DNA of 64,000 bases from Fervidobacterium pennivorans (GCF_001644665.1 NZ_CP011393.1:496001-560000); one strand, 5' to 3'; shown: positions 1 to 10,519, counted from the stretch's first letter. Translations and numbers: made by a program. The notes: generated by a model from the sequence alone, not told the origin.

Positions 1-86
1 ACTCTTACCGTATCTCCGGGTCTGAATTCTGGAACTTCTTTGAGTTGACTTTTCTCAATGATTCTCACAAGGTTGTCCATGCTCAT
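1..86 (-). CDS. rplS: 50S ribosomal protein L19, N-terminal fragment
   Basis: The first 28 codons of L19 are present; the rest lies beyond the window edge. The reading frame begins MSMDNLVRIIEKSQ and continues to PEFRPGDTVRV, which is the conserved L19 N-terminus (a basic segment and the start of the KOW-like fold). An AGGAGG ribosome binding site at 95-100 lies 8 nt before the ATG at 86; a second in-frame ATG at 80 is closer to the usual L19 length. It is the last visible gene of the ffh-rpsP-khpA-rimM-trmD operon and follows the SPOUT methyltransferase by 24 nt. L19 sits at the 30S-50S interface. Confidence 0.9.
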   Translation of the reverse strand, partial: MSMDNLVRIIEKSQLKEVPEFRPGDTVR

Positions 87-110
87 ATGTATAACCTCCT
101 TTTCAGATTC

Positions 111-1421
<1,311 letters not shown>

Positions 1422-1425
<4 letters not shown>

Positions 1426-1955
1426 TCTAACCACTCCGGCATCTTCACATGAATTTTCTTTGCTTCTTTATCTATTTTTGTAACATACCTTTCGATAACT
1501 GGTATGAGAACCTCTTCGTTACCCTTCTTTACTACTATTACATCGTTGTTCCCTGTTTCTATAACATCTTCTACAATACCTAAGGAGTTTCCGTTTTCAT
1601 CTATGACCTCGCAATCGAAGAGTTCGAAAAAGTAATATTCGCCGTCTTTGGATTTTGGGAAGAACGACTTATCAACATATAGGACGAAACCTTTGAGTTT
1701 TTCTGCCTCAGATATGGTGTTAACACCAGCTATGTGAACTATGTAATAGTCATGAGCTTTTCTACTCGTTTCAATTCGTATATAAGCAAATTTTTTCTGA
1801 GACTCGTTGTAAGCAACGACTTCTGTTAGTTTTGAAACAAGCTCAGGCATGTTTGTAAAAAGGTGTAGTTTTAAATCGCCTTTCAATCCATGGGTGTTAC
1901 TCAAAACACCAAGGGCTACCTTGTCTTTCAGTAACTCTTCAACTCGTTTCATCAT
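1422..1955 (-). CDS. rimM: 16S rRNA maturation factor RimM
   Basis: RimM binds the 30S head near protein S19 and helps late 16S rRNA processing. The 177-residue protein has the N-terminal RimM barrel (VALGVLSNTHGLKGDLKL, residues about 13-30) and a C-terminal PRC-barrel-like half ending in IPVIERYVTKIDKEAKKI, the hallmark of the family. The start ATG overlaps the stop codon of the KH-domain gene and has a GAAGGTGAT site upstream; its own stop overlaps trmD. The arrangement rpsP-KH-rimM-trmD-rplS is the classic bacterial order, so the assignment is firm. Confidence 0.95.
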
Positions 1956-2176
1956 CTTATCACCTTCAGGATGAAGTCAGAATCATCGGCCATAGCGGAC
2001 AACAAGATTTTGATTGATTTAATAGTTCTCCCATCCTTGCCGATAATCTGACCTACATCCTCTGGATGCACCGAAATATCAAAAACCTTTTTTCCGTCCT
2101 CTGTGTATTCGACAACTACTACATCATCTGGATGTTTAGCGATAGATTTGAGGACGTACTCAAGAAAATCCTTCAC
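1952..2176 (-). CDS. khpA: KH-domain RNA-binding protein KhpA
   Basis: This 74-residue protein is a single KH domain with the GxxG loop IGKDGR near residue 45 that clamps single-stranded RNA. In Gram-positive bacteria KhpA pairs with KhpB/EloR in RNA-based control of growth and division; no khpB is visible here. The start is GTG 2176 behind GGAGG, one base away from the rpsP stop, and the 3' end overlaps rimM by 4 nt, so it is part of a coupled translation unit. The length is typical of the family (about 75 residues). Confidence 0.9.
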   Translation of the reverse strand: MKDFLEYVLKSIAKHPDDVVVVEYTEDGKKVFDISVHPEDVGQIIGKDGRTIKSIKILLSAMADDSDFILKVIR

Positions 2177-2178
2177 AC

Positions 2179-2454
2179 TTATGCCTCCTTCTTGGCTTTG
2201 GCAGCTTCAAGTTTTTCGTAGAGGCCTAATTTACCAAGCAGTTTAGAAACAGTTTCGCTTGGTTGTGCGCCTTTGAGCATCCATTCAACAGCTCTGTCGA
2301 TATCAACCTTAACTTCGTAGGGTTCCTTAAGTGGGTTGTAGTAACCAAGACTTTCAATGTAAGCTCCGTCTCTCTTTTTTCTCTGGTCAACAACAACAAT
2401 TCTGTAGAATGGTTGTTTCTTCTTTCCCATGCGTGTAAGTCTAATCCTTACCAC
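2179..2454 (-). CDS. rpsP: 30S ribosomal protein S16
   Basis: S16 is a primary 30S assembly protein that binds the 5' domain of 16S rRNA. The family N-terminus [20 protein letters not shown] is present, and the chain continues to a lysine/alanine-rich tail. The start is best placed at GTG 2454, which gives the canonical MVRIRL start 8 nt after the AGGAGG at 2463-2468; the GTG at 2461-2463 overlaps that ribosome binding site and cannot be used. This gives 91 residues. It lies 52 nt after ffh and one base before khpA. Confidence 0.95.
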   Translation of the reverse strand: MVRIRLTRMGKKKQPFYRIVVVDQRKKRDGAYIESLGYYNPLKEPYEVKVDIDRAVEWMLKGAQPSETVSKLLGKLGLYEKLEAAKAKKEA

Positions 2455-2506
2455 CAACAACACCTCCTAAGCTTTCTTTGTGATGAGATTTATTAAATTC
2501 TATTTC

Positions 2507-3811
2507 TTAAAACTTCAAACCTCGAAGACCAAATGGTAATTTTCCCTTCTTCATCATTTTCATTAACTTTTTCATTTCTTCGTACGACTTCAGTAGTTTG
2601 TTTATATCCTGAACAGTTGTTCCGCTTCCCAGTGCTATCCTTTTTTTCCTACTTGCGTTCAAAATAGCTGGATTGTTCCTTTCTTCTGGGGTCATTGAAT
2701 TGATTATCGCTTCAATCTTTTTTAATTCCTTTTCACTGGTGTTTAGGTCAATATCCGGGGTTCCAGGTAATGCTTCGAGAATTTTTTCGATCCCTAGCTT
2801 CTTTATCTCTTTTATCTGTTCTCTGAAGTCCTCAAGTGTGAACTCGGCTCTCATAAATTTTTCGCCCATTTTTTGCATCTTTTCTTGGTCAAGTTCACGC
2901 TCAACTTTTTCAATCAAAGAAAGCACGTCACCCAAACCTAGAATACGGTTCGCTATTCTGTCCGGATAAAATTCATCGAAATCGTCGATTTTTTCACCAA
3001 CGCCGACAAACTTGACAGGTTTACCTGTGATGTATCTGATAGTAAGTATTACACCACCACGAGAATCACCATCTAACTTTGTAATGACGAAGCCTGTTAT
3101 ATTTAGTCTTTCGTTGAAGACCTTGGCTGAGTTTACAGCATCTTGTCCAGCCATCGCATCAACAGTCAGGAGTATCTCGTCTGGGTTTACCATTGCCTTT
3201 ATCTTTTCGAGTTCTTCCATCATCTCATCATCTATGTGCAAACGTCCAGCTGTATCGAGTATGACTACATCATATCCGCTATCTTTGACAGTCTTCATAG
3301 CTTCTTCGACGATTTTCAATGCGTTTTTCCTGTCTCCGGTAATTACAGGGACACCTATCTTTTTTCCTAACGTTTCAAGCTGGTCAATTGCTGCCGGCCT
3401 ATAAGTATCTGCTGCCACTAAAATTGGGTGTTTACCTTGTTTTTTTAGGTAATTAGCAATCTTTGCAGCACTTGTTGTTTTTCCTGTACCTTGCAAACCT
3501 ACCATCATGACGTAGGAAGGATGGTGGATAAGTCTGAAAGGTTCTCTTTCGCCAAGTAGTTTTATTAATTCATCCCTGACAATCTTGATGAACATCTGGT
3601 CAGGTGTCAGTGATTTTAAAACTTCTTCGCCAAGTGTGCGCTTTTTTACATTTTCAACGAACTCTTTGACAACTCTGTAATTAACATCAGCAGCTAGAAG
3701 TGATGTTTTCACAATTTGTATCGCTTCTTCTATATTTTTTTCAGTAATTTTACCTTTCCCAGATAGCACCTTGAAAGCGTTCGATAGCTTGTCTCTCAAA
3801 CCTTCAAACAT
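2507..3811 (-). CDS. ffh: Signal recognition particle protein Ffh
   Basis: Ffh (SRP54) binds signal sequences on the ribosome and delivers them with 4.5S RNA to FtsY. Domains in order: N four-helix bundle (1-85), GTPase G domain with P-loop GLQGTGKTT (105-113), DTAGR (186-190) and TKLD (244-247), then the methionine-rich M domain (about 310-434) that ends in a basic KKGKLPFGLRGLKF tail. The length of 434 matches the family. It is the first gene of the ribosomal operon; its promoter lies at 3843-3870. The SRP RNA gene is not in this window. Confidence 0.97.
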   Translation of the reverse strand: MFEGLRDKLSNAFKVLSGKGKITEKNIEEAIQIVKTSLLAADVNYRVVKEFVENVKKRTLGEEVLKSLTPDQMFIKIVRDELIKLLGEREPFRLIHHPSYVMMVGLQGTGKTTSAAKIANYLKKQGKHPILVAADTYRPAAIDQLETLGKKIGVPVITGDRKNALKIVEEAMKTVKDSGYDVVILDTAGRLHIDDEMMEELEKIKAMVNPDEILLTVDAMAGQDAVNSAKVFNERLNITGFVITKLDGDSRGGVILTIRYITGKPVKFVGVGEKIDDFDEFYPDRIANRILGLGDVLSLIEKVERELDQEKMQKMGEKFMRAEFTLEDFREQIKEIKKLGIEKILEALPGTPDIDLNTSEKELKKIEAIINSMTPEERNNPAILNASRKKRIALGSGTTVQDINKLLKSYEEMKKLMKMMKKGKLPFGLRGLKF

Positions 3812-3842
3812 AAAATCACCTCACCAAAGTCTTACAGAAAAT

Positions 3843-3870
3843 ATAATACAGCCTCGTGAAAAAAAATCAA
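3843..3870 (-). promoter_or_regulatory. Promoter of the ffh-rplS operon
   Basis: On the minus strand TTGATT (3865-3870) is followed after 16 nt by TATTAT (3843-3848), a sigma-70-type promoter that would start transcription about 25 nt before ffh. The rest of the 3812-4124 gap is AT-rich spacer shared with the MFS gene on the other strand; nothing else was recognised in it. Confidence 0.6.
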
Positions 3871-4000
3871 TTAACTGGACAATACTAAAGTAACATAAAT
3901 GGAAATTTCATATGAATTTTGGGTATCAAACAATGTGTGTGTTTACTTAACGTACATAATTTTTGTTACAGAAAAGAAATATAAATTACTCGACCTAAAG

Positions 4001-4009
4001 TGATATAAT
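4001..4009 (+). promoter_or_regulatory. Extended -10 promoter of the MFS gene
   Basis: TGATATAAT is a TGn-TATAAT extended -10 element with no good -35 hexamer at the right distance. It lies 116 nt before the preferred TTG start of the MFS gene and is the only clear promoter signal on the plus strand in the 3812-4124 gap. Confidence 0.45.
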
Positions 4010-4124
4010 TTTTGATGTGTGCTATTCATGATAATATTGTATCTATTGAATGTTTTTGTATTCGTTAATAAATTTGAAGCATTTTCACGAGAGGTTCACA
4101 ATAACATTTTTCGGGGGGAGTCTT

Positions 4125-5447
4125 TTGATTTGGCTTGTTAACAGTTACACATTCCTTGTAGGTCTGTCTAGGGCATTTTACACTGCACTTTTTAACCTAT
4201 ACCTAAAGGAAAACCAAATTACTAACCAAGCCATTGGAACCGCAACGTTTTATTATTCTTGGGGGCTTGCCTTTGGCGGTTTCCTCTTTGCAAGTTTATC
4301 TGATAGAATTGGGAGAAAGAAGACTATTCTTTTTACGATGCCCATATATACTTTATTTGGGCTTTTGCGTCTTTTCAATGTTAGCGTAGCAGGATGGTTG
4401 TATGTCGTTTCGTTCCTTTTTGGTTTTTTTGATACTTCTGTTATCATGCCGACTATAACCGTTATAGAACATTCTGATGAAAAAAAGAGACTGAGAAATT
4501 CAAATATAAACTTTGCGATAGTTCTTGTAACGGGTGTTATTGGTTACTTTGGTGCTGGGGTGCTTGGAAAGTCGCTAGGAATTTTTCCCACACTTGTTTT
4601 ATCGATGATATTAGCTTTTGTCTCTGTTGTTCCAGTTTTTGCGTTTCCGGACGTTAAGGTCAGTAAAAAAAGAGTAAAAAAACAAAATCTTACAAAAACT
4701 CAAAAAACAATGCTTGTTTACTATTTGCTTTCTGGTGCTTTGGTAAGTCTTGCGGCGGGTGTCTTTATAAACTTTGGTAACGTGATATTTTACGATTTGT
4801 TCAAGTTCTCAACTTTAGCAATTACAACAGTTCTTGCTGTATCCCAGTTATCAACAGCAGCAACATCTTTGTTTTCACACAAACTAACGGCTAAATATGG
4901 GTACAAATTAACTTTATTCTTGATATATCTCAGTGTTACCTTGCTTATATTTACGATGCCATTATTTACGTTAAACTCCTTAGTTTTTAGCATTGCTTAC
5001 GTACTCAGGTATGTGCTAATAAACATTTCAACACCAATGTATATGGTTTTCTGTTTATCTTATCTTCCAAAAGCGAGTTTAGCAACATATTCAGGTCTTA
5101 GCTACTTTCTTAATAACGTCATGAGGGCTTCATCAGCACAACTTTTCGCAAGTCTTTCGAAAAACGGAGTAACAGACTATAACAAATTATTCCTTGTATC
5201 AGGTTTCTTCTACTTAGCTAACACGCTGATAACATTACTTGCATTTTATTTAATATACAAACTTTCCGAAAACGAGACTACATCCAGTAAGAAATTCACA
5301 AAAGAAGACCATATGGGAGAAGGTAAGGCGTATCAAAGAAAGAATTATTTCACCTACAGACCTTCTAAAAAGACCAAGAACACAAAAGTTAGTGTACATT
5401 TTCATAACGCACGATTTTCAAAAGGCAGGTTTAATTCAGAAAAGTAA
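4125..5447 (+). CDS. Major facilitator superfamily transporter
   Basis: This is a polytopic membrane protein with about 12 hydrophobic helices and the MFS loop signature FASLSDRIGRKK between helices 2 and 3 of the first half (a variant of G-x3-D-R-x-G-R-R). The substrate cannot be told; drug, sugar and metabolite exporters all look like this. The start is placed at TTG 4125 (MIWLVNS) after a GGGGAG site 4 nt away; the open frame continues back to ATG 4050, which has no convincing ribosome binding site. The C-terminus has an unusual basic, hydrophilic tail of about 60 residues rich in Lys, Arg, His and Asn, which is probably cytoplasmic. Confidence 0.75.
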   Translation: MIWLVNSYTFLVGLSRAFYTALFNLYLKENQITNQAIGTATFYYSWGLAFGGFLFASLSDRIGRKKTILFTMPIYTLFGLLRLFNVSVAGWLYVVSFLFGFFDTSVIMPTITVIEHSDEKKRLRNSNINFAIVLVTGVIGYFGAGVLGKSLGIFPTLVLSMILAFVSVVPVFAFPDVKVSKKRVKKQNLTKTQKTMLVYYLLSGALVSLAAGVFINFGNVIFYDLFKFSTLAITTVLAVSQLSTAATSLFSHKLTAKYGYKLTLFLIYLSVTLLIFTMPLFTLNSLVFSIAYVLRYVLINISTPMYMVFCLSYLPKASLATYSGLSYFLNNVMRASSAQLFASLSKNGVTDYNKLFLVSGFFYLANTLITLLAFYLIYKLSENETTSSKKFTKEDHMGEGKAYQRKNYFTYRPSKKTKNTKVSVHFHNARFSKGRFNSEK

Positions 5448-5580
5448 ATCAACAGAATGGCACGTATTTTTAACTTAGGAGCGCAATTTTATAGTTTGAC
5501 GGAAGAAGGCATAAGAAAAACGAATAAAAGCTTAAACTTCGACCATGACTTGGGTACGAATTTTTCTTTTTTTAATCTTG

Positions 5581-5589
5581 TGGTATAAT
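5581..5589 (+). promoter_or_regulatory. Extended -10 promoter of the FKBP gene
   Basis: TGGTATAAT is a TGn-TATAAT extended -10; the region 17 nt upstream is T-rich rather than a good -35. It lies 44 nt before the ATG. The rest of the 5448-5632 gap holds nothing recognisable. Confidence 0.55.
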
Positions 5590-5632
5590 GAATATAGGTT
5601 TTCTTAATTTTTTTAGAAGGATGTGATTATCC

Positions 5633-6052
5633 ATGGGTATTAAAAGTGGTGACAAGGTGAAGGTCCATTACACAGGTATGTTTGAAGACGGGCAGGTTTT
5701 CGACAGTTCTTATGGCAGGCAACCTCTTGAATTCGTTGTAGGTGCAGGACAAGTTATTCCAGGTTTCGAAGAGGAAATTTTGGGATTAGAAGTTGGAGAT
5801 AAGAAGAGATTTACAATACCTTATGAAAAAGCTTACGGACCCGCAAGAGATGATTTGAAATTCTCGGTTCAGAGAAACGTTTTACCTGAGGACGTTAATG
5901 TTGGAGATTTGCTTGAAGTTCATCAACCCGATGGTAATTTTTTTGTTGTCCGTGTCGATGAACTTGGTGATGAGGTTGCAATTCTTGATGCTAATCATCC
6001 ATTAGCTGGTAAAAACCTTGTCTTTGAGGTTGAAATCATAGAGATTTCTTAA
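5633..6052 (+). CDS. FKBP-type peptidyl-prolyl isomerase, SlyD-like
   Basis: Cytoplasmic prolyl cis-trans isomerase and folding chaperone. The FKBP fold is marked by VHYTGMFEDGQVFDSS (residues about 10-25) and VIPGFEEEILGLEVGDKK; an insert-in-flap segment follows YEKAYGP, as in the SlyD subfamily, and the fold closes with HPLAGKNLVFEVEI. At 139 residues it lacks the metal-binding His/Cys-rich tail of E. coli SlyD, which is also common in thermophile homologues. It stands alone, with its own promoter, 34 nt before the glycosyltransferase gene. Confidence 0.9.
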   Translation: MGIKSGDKVKVHYTGMFEDGQVFDSSYGRQPLEFVVGAGQVIPGFEEEILGLEVGDKKRFTIPYEKAYGPARDDLKFSVQRNVLPEDVNVGDLLEVHQPDGNFFVVRVDELGDEVAILDANHPLAGKNLVFEVEIIEIS

Positions 6053-6086
6053 CGTAGTCGCTTAAAACGTTATTATAGCTGACTTT

Positions 6087-7478
6087 ATGCGTGTATGTAT
6101 CTTAGTTGAAGGCACCTATCCGTACATAACCGGAGGAGTTTCCTCTTGGATACAGATGCTAATTGAAAATATGCCGGACATTGAATTTGACGTTGTCCAC
6201 TTGGCTCCATGGAGGTGGACACGTCTTTTTGGTTATAAACCACCAAAGAATCTGAAATATATATACGAATACCTTCTCTTTTCAAGCGACTACTCGAAAA
6301 CAAATATCGCTTTTGATGAAAGAGAATTGGTAAGATATGTCAGACAACTGATAGAACTAAAAGAGGAAAGAGCAAAGTATTTTGCGAACATTCTAAGGGC
6401 AACCGCAGGCAAGCACATTGATTACTTGTTACTTAGCCGAACTTTTTGGGACTTTTTGAACGACATATACGTCAGGTACTTTCAAGAAGAAGGTTTTCCT
6501 GGCTTTTACTGGACTGTCATTGGTTTCATAATTCCCATTCTTGGTGCAATCCAAGCCTTACCTCCAAAAGCGGATATTTACCATTCTACTACAACAGGTT
6601 ACGCTGTGCTAAGCGCTCTCACTGGAAAGTATTATCACGGTGGGAAATTGATAGTCACGGAACACGGTATATATCATAGAGAAAGGGAGATAGAAATTAC
6701 GAAATCAAAGAGTGTACCAGAAGTGTATAAAAAACCCTGGATAGAGATTTTTAAACTTATCAGTGAGACCGCTTACGCAGAGTGTGATGCCTTGACCACT
6801 CTTTTCGAGAAAAACCAAATCTTTCAATTTGAATTAGGCGCCGATTTTAGAAAGATGCATGTCATACCAAACGGTATAGACATAGAAAAATTCTCAACTA
6901 TAAAGAAAGTTGAACATGATACATTTAATGTAGCAATGGTTGGAAGGGTGGTTCCAATAAAGGATGTGGTAACTGGTATAAAAGCGTTTGATGCCTTAGT
7001 CAAGGAAGTTCCAAATTCACGACTATACGTTATAGGGCCAACAGATGAAGATGAAGAGTATTATCAAAGGTGCGTAAATCTTGTAGAACTATTAGGTTTA
7101 AGCGGAAAAGTTATCTTCACGGGAAAAGCCAATGTAATCGACTACTATGGAATGATGGACGTATTACTGATGAGCAGTATATCGGAAGGTCAACCGTTGG
7201 TCCAGCTTGAGGCTATGGCTGCGGGCTTACCAGTCGTTGTTACAAATGTCGGTAACTGCCCTGAGATTGCCCTTGATCCAGATGGGCAATCAGGTTTTGT
7301 GGTGGAACCGAAAGATTATGTTACTATGGCGGAAAAGTTAATTATTTTAGCTAAAGACAAAGGTCTTCGTGAAACTTTGGCTCAAAATGGCAGACGCGTG
7401 GTAAGTCAAAAGTACACGTTAGAGCGTATGATAAATTCTTACCGTCAACTTTACGAGGAGGTTTTAAGAAATGCTTAG
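6087..7478 (+). CDS. PelF-like GT4 glycosyltransferase
   Basis: A 463-residue cytoplasmic glycosyltransferase of the GT4 PelF type. The opening VCILVEGTYPYITGGVSSW is the PelF signature. The second Rossmann half has NVAMVGRVVPIKDV (donor-side phosphate contact) and SEGQPLVQLEAMAAGLPVV, the E-x7-E-type segment that binds the sugar nucleotide. In Pseudomonas, PelF uses UDP-GlcNAc/GalNAc for Pel exopolysaccharide. The 3' end overlaps the DUF2194 gene by 8 nt, so the two are co-translated. The polymerase partners PelD, PelE and PelG are not encoded nearby, so calling this a Pel system is inference. Confidence 0.82.
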   Translation: MRVCILVEGTYPYITGGVSSWIQMLIENMPDIEFDVVHLAPWRWTRLFGYKPPKNLKYIYEYLLFSSDYSKTNIAFDERELVRYVRQLIELKEERAKYFANILRATAGKHIDYLLLSRTFWDFLNDIYVRYFQEEGFPGFYWTVIGFIIPILGAIQALPPKADIYHSTTTGYAVLSALTGKYYHGGKLIVTEHGIYHREREIEITKSKSVPEVYKKPWIEIFKLISETAYAECDALTTLFEKNQIFQFELGADFRKMHVIPNGIDIEKFSTIKKVEHDTFNVAMVGRVVPIKDVVTGIKAFDALVKEVPNSRLYVIGPTDEDEEYYQRCVNLVELLGLSGKVIFTGKANVIDYYGMMDVLLMSSISEGQPLVQLEAMAAGLPVVVTNVGNCPEIALDPDGQSGFVVEPKDYVTMAEKLIILAKDKGLRETLAQNGRRVVSQKYTLERMINSYRQLYEEVLRNA

Positions 7479-9696
7479 GATCTTCAAAAAGTGGTTTTTT
7501 GCTTTCATCATTATCTTTCTGACTTTAATGGAGTTCTCAAGCATAGAGGCAAAGGTTTTGCTACTTTACAAAGGTTCTGAACAAGGCTATGGTTACAATA
7601 TTTTAGTGAAATACTTCGCACCAGTTTTGAAGGAACTAATAGAAAGCTACGATGTTATCGATGTAGAAGGCGTTGATTTTTCTAATATGGACCTCCAGCA
7701 GTACAATTTGATAATAACATGTTATTACAGTCCTCAGATGAGGGAGGCAAAAAAATATCTTGAAAAACTCACACATTTTTTGATAAATGGTGGGAAAATT
7801 CTAATTGTAAACAACTTAGGTGCAAGTATCGATACATCAGGTTCAAACCATCCCGGACTTGCTGAAATTAACTCGGTCTACAACCTTTTAGGCATTTCTT
7901 ACACTTTCAGTTGGAAAAAGGTAAAACCACTAAGCGTAAATATAGACAACGAATACTCAGCTGCTAAAAGTTTTAAATTCGAAAATTTACGCGACGTAGA
8001 GCAATTTAAAATGATAAGTCCATATGCAAAGAGTTTGATTAAAATAACGACAGAGGATGGTAACACTTACGACATGGCCATCCTGAGCAATCTTGGAGGG
8101 TTAATCAGCTACAGTTACCTTTTCGACGACGAAGGAAAAGTCACGCTCAATTTATACTTAATGATATCAAAACTTCTTTTCGGTGAGAATGATACTTTCA
8201 GTTTTTTAGTAGTCGGGCAGGATAACCCAGATTTAAGGAAAGCTTTGGATTATACTCTTTTAAGCTATGACTGGAAAAGTGCAGTGGTACCGGTTTTATC
8301 GGTTTACGATGCGGTAATTCTTGTCAACGGGGTTTTTCCTGTTTCAGACTCCAGATTATTGGAGTATATTACAAATGGTGGAACTGTGGTCGTAATTAGT
8401 AGTGGAGACGTTCAAAAATACATACCAGACTTGATAGTTGATAACAATGTTTTTCCAATGCCAAAAGATTACAAACTACCCTTTTCAAAATCTATTTCCA
8501 TAAAAATACCACCGAATGGGGCTATAAATCTTATAACTTCCTCGTCACGAGACAGCCTTGTGTGGAAAATTAAAGTCGGATTAGGGCAAGTTATATTCTA
8601 TCCACTCGACTTGCTTAAAAAAGAATATCGTGGACTACTAATACAAGTTATTTTGTCACAACTTCCAATATCGATTCAGCCAATAGTAAATAGTTGGTCA
8701 ATGTTCATTGACGATTTTCCATTACCAGCCTACAACAGAAAGTTGGATATAATCACTAGGGAGTTTGGTGATATAACGGACAACGAATTTTACTACAACG
8801 TATGGTGGCCATCGATGAAGCAATTGTCTAAAGAGTTTGACATAAAATACACGACATTCTTGGTTACCAATTACAACGCGTCTGTCACATGGCCATTCAG
8901 CTTCCAAGAATACACAAACACGCCTCAGCAACTGCTTGTGCTAAAAGAACTATTAAATAGTAATTTTGAACTAGGTATACATGGTTACAATCATATTCCG
9001 TTGACGGCTGACCGATGGTCAACAGAACAATTGGATTTGGTTTTATCTATTTTGAAGATATTCTTGAGAAACACGCTTGGTGAAAGTTACATTCCTTATA
9101 GTTATGTAGCACCTGACAACATAATAGACTTGTTTGGGGTTGAAAAGTTGTTAAAAGCATTCCCAAGTATAAAAGTCATAGGAACGACCTACAAAGGAGC
9201 AAATACGCTTTCTGAGTTTGAGATATTATTTGACAAGGTAGTTGTAATACCAAGAACTACTTATGGATATTATCCGGAAGACGGACTGATTGCCAATTCT
9301 GTATTAGCACTTATGTCACTTGGAACTTATCAGTATTTCTTACACCCAGATGACCTATTCTCAAAAGATAGGAATCCTGAGGACAAAACGTGGAAAGAGA
9401 TGTACGAGAGTCTGAGAAGCTTCCTTTCTACCATGAAGCAGTATTATCCTTTTCTTAGAAATCACTGGGCATCTGAAAGTGGGGATGTGATATACACTTT
9501 CTTTAAAGAACGCCCGATTATAAAAAAAGAATCAGACAACATCTCTGTTTTGCTACCTATTGGATATCATCTTCCAAGATACTATTATGTGCGAGTTTCA
9601 GGACCTTTTACACTTTACGGTGGAAAAATTGTGTATTCTTATGGAAACTTGATAATTGTTGAACAAACAGAAAATAAGATGGAAATACGAAAATAG
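7471..9696 (+). CDS. Exported DUF2194 protein with a deacetylase-like domain
   Basis: A 741-residue protein with an N-terminal signal peptide or membrane anchor (about residues 8-27) and a large extracytoplasmic part. The second half, beginning near residue 410, resembles DUF2194 and NodB/CE4-type polysaccharide deacetylases: MFIDDFPLP supplies a candidate Asp-Asp pair near 414-415, and GIHGYNHIPL near 501-510 a candidate H-x3-H metal site. The first half has a glutamine-amidotransferase-like or beta-helical look (repeated NGGxxxxVxN/S strands) but I cannot name it. Its overlap with the PelF-like gene suggests it modifies or trims the polysaccharide made by that enzyme, much as PelA does. Enzyme activity is not proven by the motifs. 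Confidence 0.65.
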   Translation: MLRIFKKWFFAFIIIFLTLMEFSSIEAKVLLLYKGSEQGYGYNILVKYFAPVLKELIESYDVIDVEGVDFSNMDLQQYNLIITCYYSPQMREAKKYLEKLTHFLINGGKILIVNNLGASIDTSGSNHPGLAEINSVYNLLGISYTFSWKKVKPLSVNIDNEYSAAKSFKFENLRDVEQFKMISPYAKSLIKITTEDGNTYDMAILSNLGGLISYSYLFDDEGKVTLNLYLMISKLLFGENDTFSFLVVGQDNPDLRKALDYTLLSYDWKSAVVPVLSVYDAVILVNGVFPVSDSRLLEYITNGGTVVVISSGDVQKYIPDLIVDNNVFPMPKDYKLPFSKSISIKIPPNGAINLITSSSRDSLVWKIKVGLGQVIFYPLDLLKKEYRGLLIQVILSQLPISIQPIVNSWSMFIDDFPLPAYNRKLDIITREFGDITDNEFYYNVWWPSMKQLSKEFDIKYTTFLVTNYNASVTWPFSFQEYTNTPQQLLVLKELLNSNFELGIHGYNHIPLTADRWSTEQLDLVLSILKIFLRNTLGESYIPYSYVAPDNIIDLFGVEKLLKAFPSIKVIGTTYKGANTLSEFEILFDKVVVIPRTTYGYYPEDGLIANSVLALMSLGTYQYFLHPDDLFSKDRNPEDKTWKEMYESLRSFLSTMKQYYPFLRNHWASESGDVIYTFFKERPIIKKESDNISVLLPIGYHLPRYYYVRVSGPFTLYGGKIVYSYGNLIIVEQTENKMEIRK

Positions 9697-9708
9697 GAGG
9701 TTTTATTA

Positions 9709-10485
9709 GTGCAGTACAGGTTTATAGCCTTAGACTTAGGTGATGACATTGACATTAAGAGATTGATGCAGGAAAAATCATCACATATTGAATACATAAG
9801 ATGGGAAGAACCTTTTAAATTCAAATATGCACAAGGCACTGTTTATGTTTACTCATTCGGAGCTGTAGTTGGATTAAATGTACCAAGCAATCAGTTTAAT
9901 AGCCTTGTCTCTGAACTCGATGAATATGTTATTGGTAACGTGAAGCACACAGCAACGGAAATACTCGAGGTGATAAACAAAGATAGCAAAGACAAGGAAA
10001 TCGAGATTTTTGAAGATAGAGTCTACTTACCAAGAATAGACGAGGGCGTGCTATCAACAGTTGCTTTCGTTTTGGCTCAAAGTGTCTCTTTACACAGGAT
10101 AGAGCAGAAAACAGGACTTTTAATAGATGAGATAGAGAAATTCCTCTCAGAAAAGGGCAAAGTGGCGAAAGGCAGAAAGGCTTTAGGACTTGCAATGAAA
10201 ATATTAAAAACAAGGCACGAGATACTCTCAGATGTCATGATACTTGACAAACCTGACATTGCCTGGGAAAACGAATTGTACGACCAGCTGTATCAGAAAC
10301 TTGCCAGGTATTACGAACTTTCAAGAAGATACAAGAACGTGACAACGAAATTGGATCATGCCTTCGAGGTTGCAAGTGTTCTTTTGGAAATTCATAGTGA
10401 AAGCAAAGCAAATTTCTTGGAATGGATGATTATACTGCTGTTTGTTTTAGAAATCGTTATAAGTCTTATCGAGAAGCTTTTTTAG
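9709..10485 (+). CDS. RMD1/DUF155 family protein
   Basis: A 258-residue protein that matches the RMD1/Sif2 (DUF155) family: an N-terminal alpha/beta domain with YVYSFGAVVGLN near residues 45-56, a helical part containing VAFVLAQSVSLHRIE, and a single C-terminal transmembrane helix (about 238-256) ending KLF. Yeast members act in mitochondrial translation or meiosis; the bacterial role is unknown. The start is GTG 9709 behind AGGAGG, 12 nt after the DUF2194 gene, so it belongs to the same plus-strand operon. Confidence 0.7.
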   Translation: MQYRFIALDLGDDIDIKRLMQEKSSHIEYIRWEEPFKFKYAQGTVYVYSFGAVVGLNVPSNQFNSLVSELDEYVIGNVKHTATEILEVINKDSKDKEIEIFEDRVYLPRIDEGVLSTVAFVLAQSVSLHRIEQKTGLLIDEIEKFLSEKGKVAKGRKALGLAMKILKTRHEILSDVMILDKPDIAWENELYDQLYQKLARYYELSRRYKNVTTKLDHAFEVASVLLEIHSESKANFLEWMIILLFVLEIVISLIEKLF

Positions 10486-10491
10486 AATGTT

Positions 10492-10519
10492 TTGTCTTAA
10501 CAAAATAAAGGTTTATAAT
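10492..10519 (+). promoter_or_regulatory. Promoter of the 5'-nucleotidase gene
   Basis: TTGTCT (10492-10497), 16 nt spacer, TATAAT (10514-10519); a GGAGGGA ribosome binding site follows before ATG 10553. The -35 is imperfect. Confidence 0.6.

Noticed and set aside
2455-2463. Upstream GTG/TTG starts for rpsP
   Set aside because: GTG 2461-2463 overlaps the AGGAGG site; the canonical MVRIRL start at 2454 has the right spacing.
4050-4124. N-terminal extension of the first MFS protein from ATG 4050
   Set aside because: No ribosome binding site lies before ATG 4050, and the extension adds a charged segment ahead of helix 1; TTG 4125 is preferred, though not certain.
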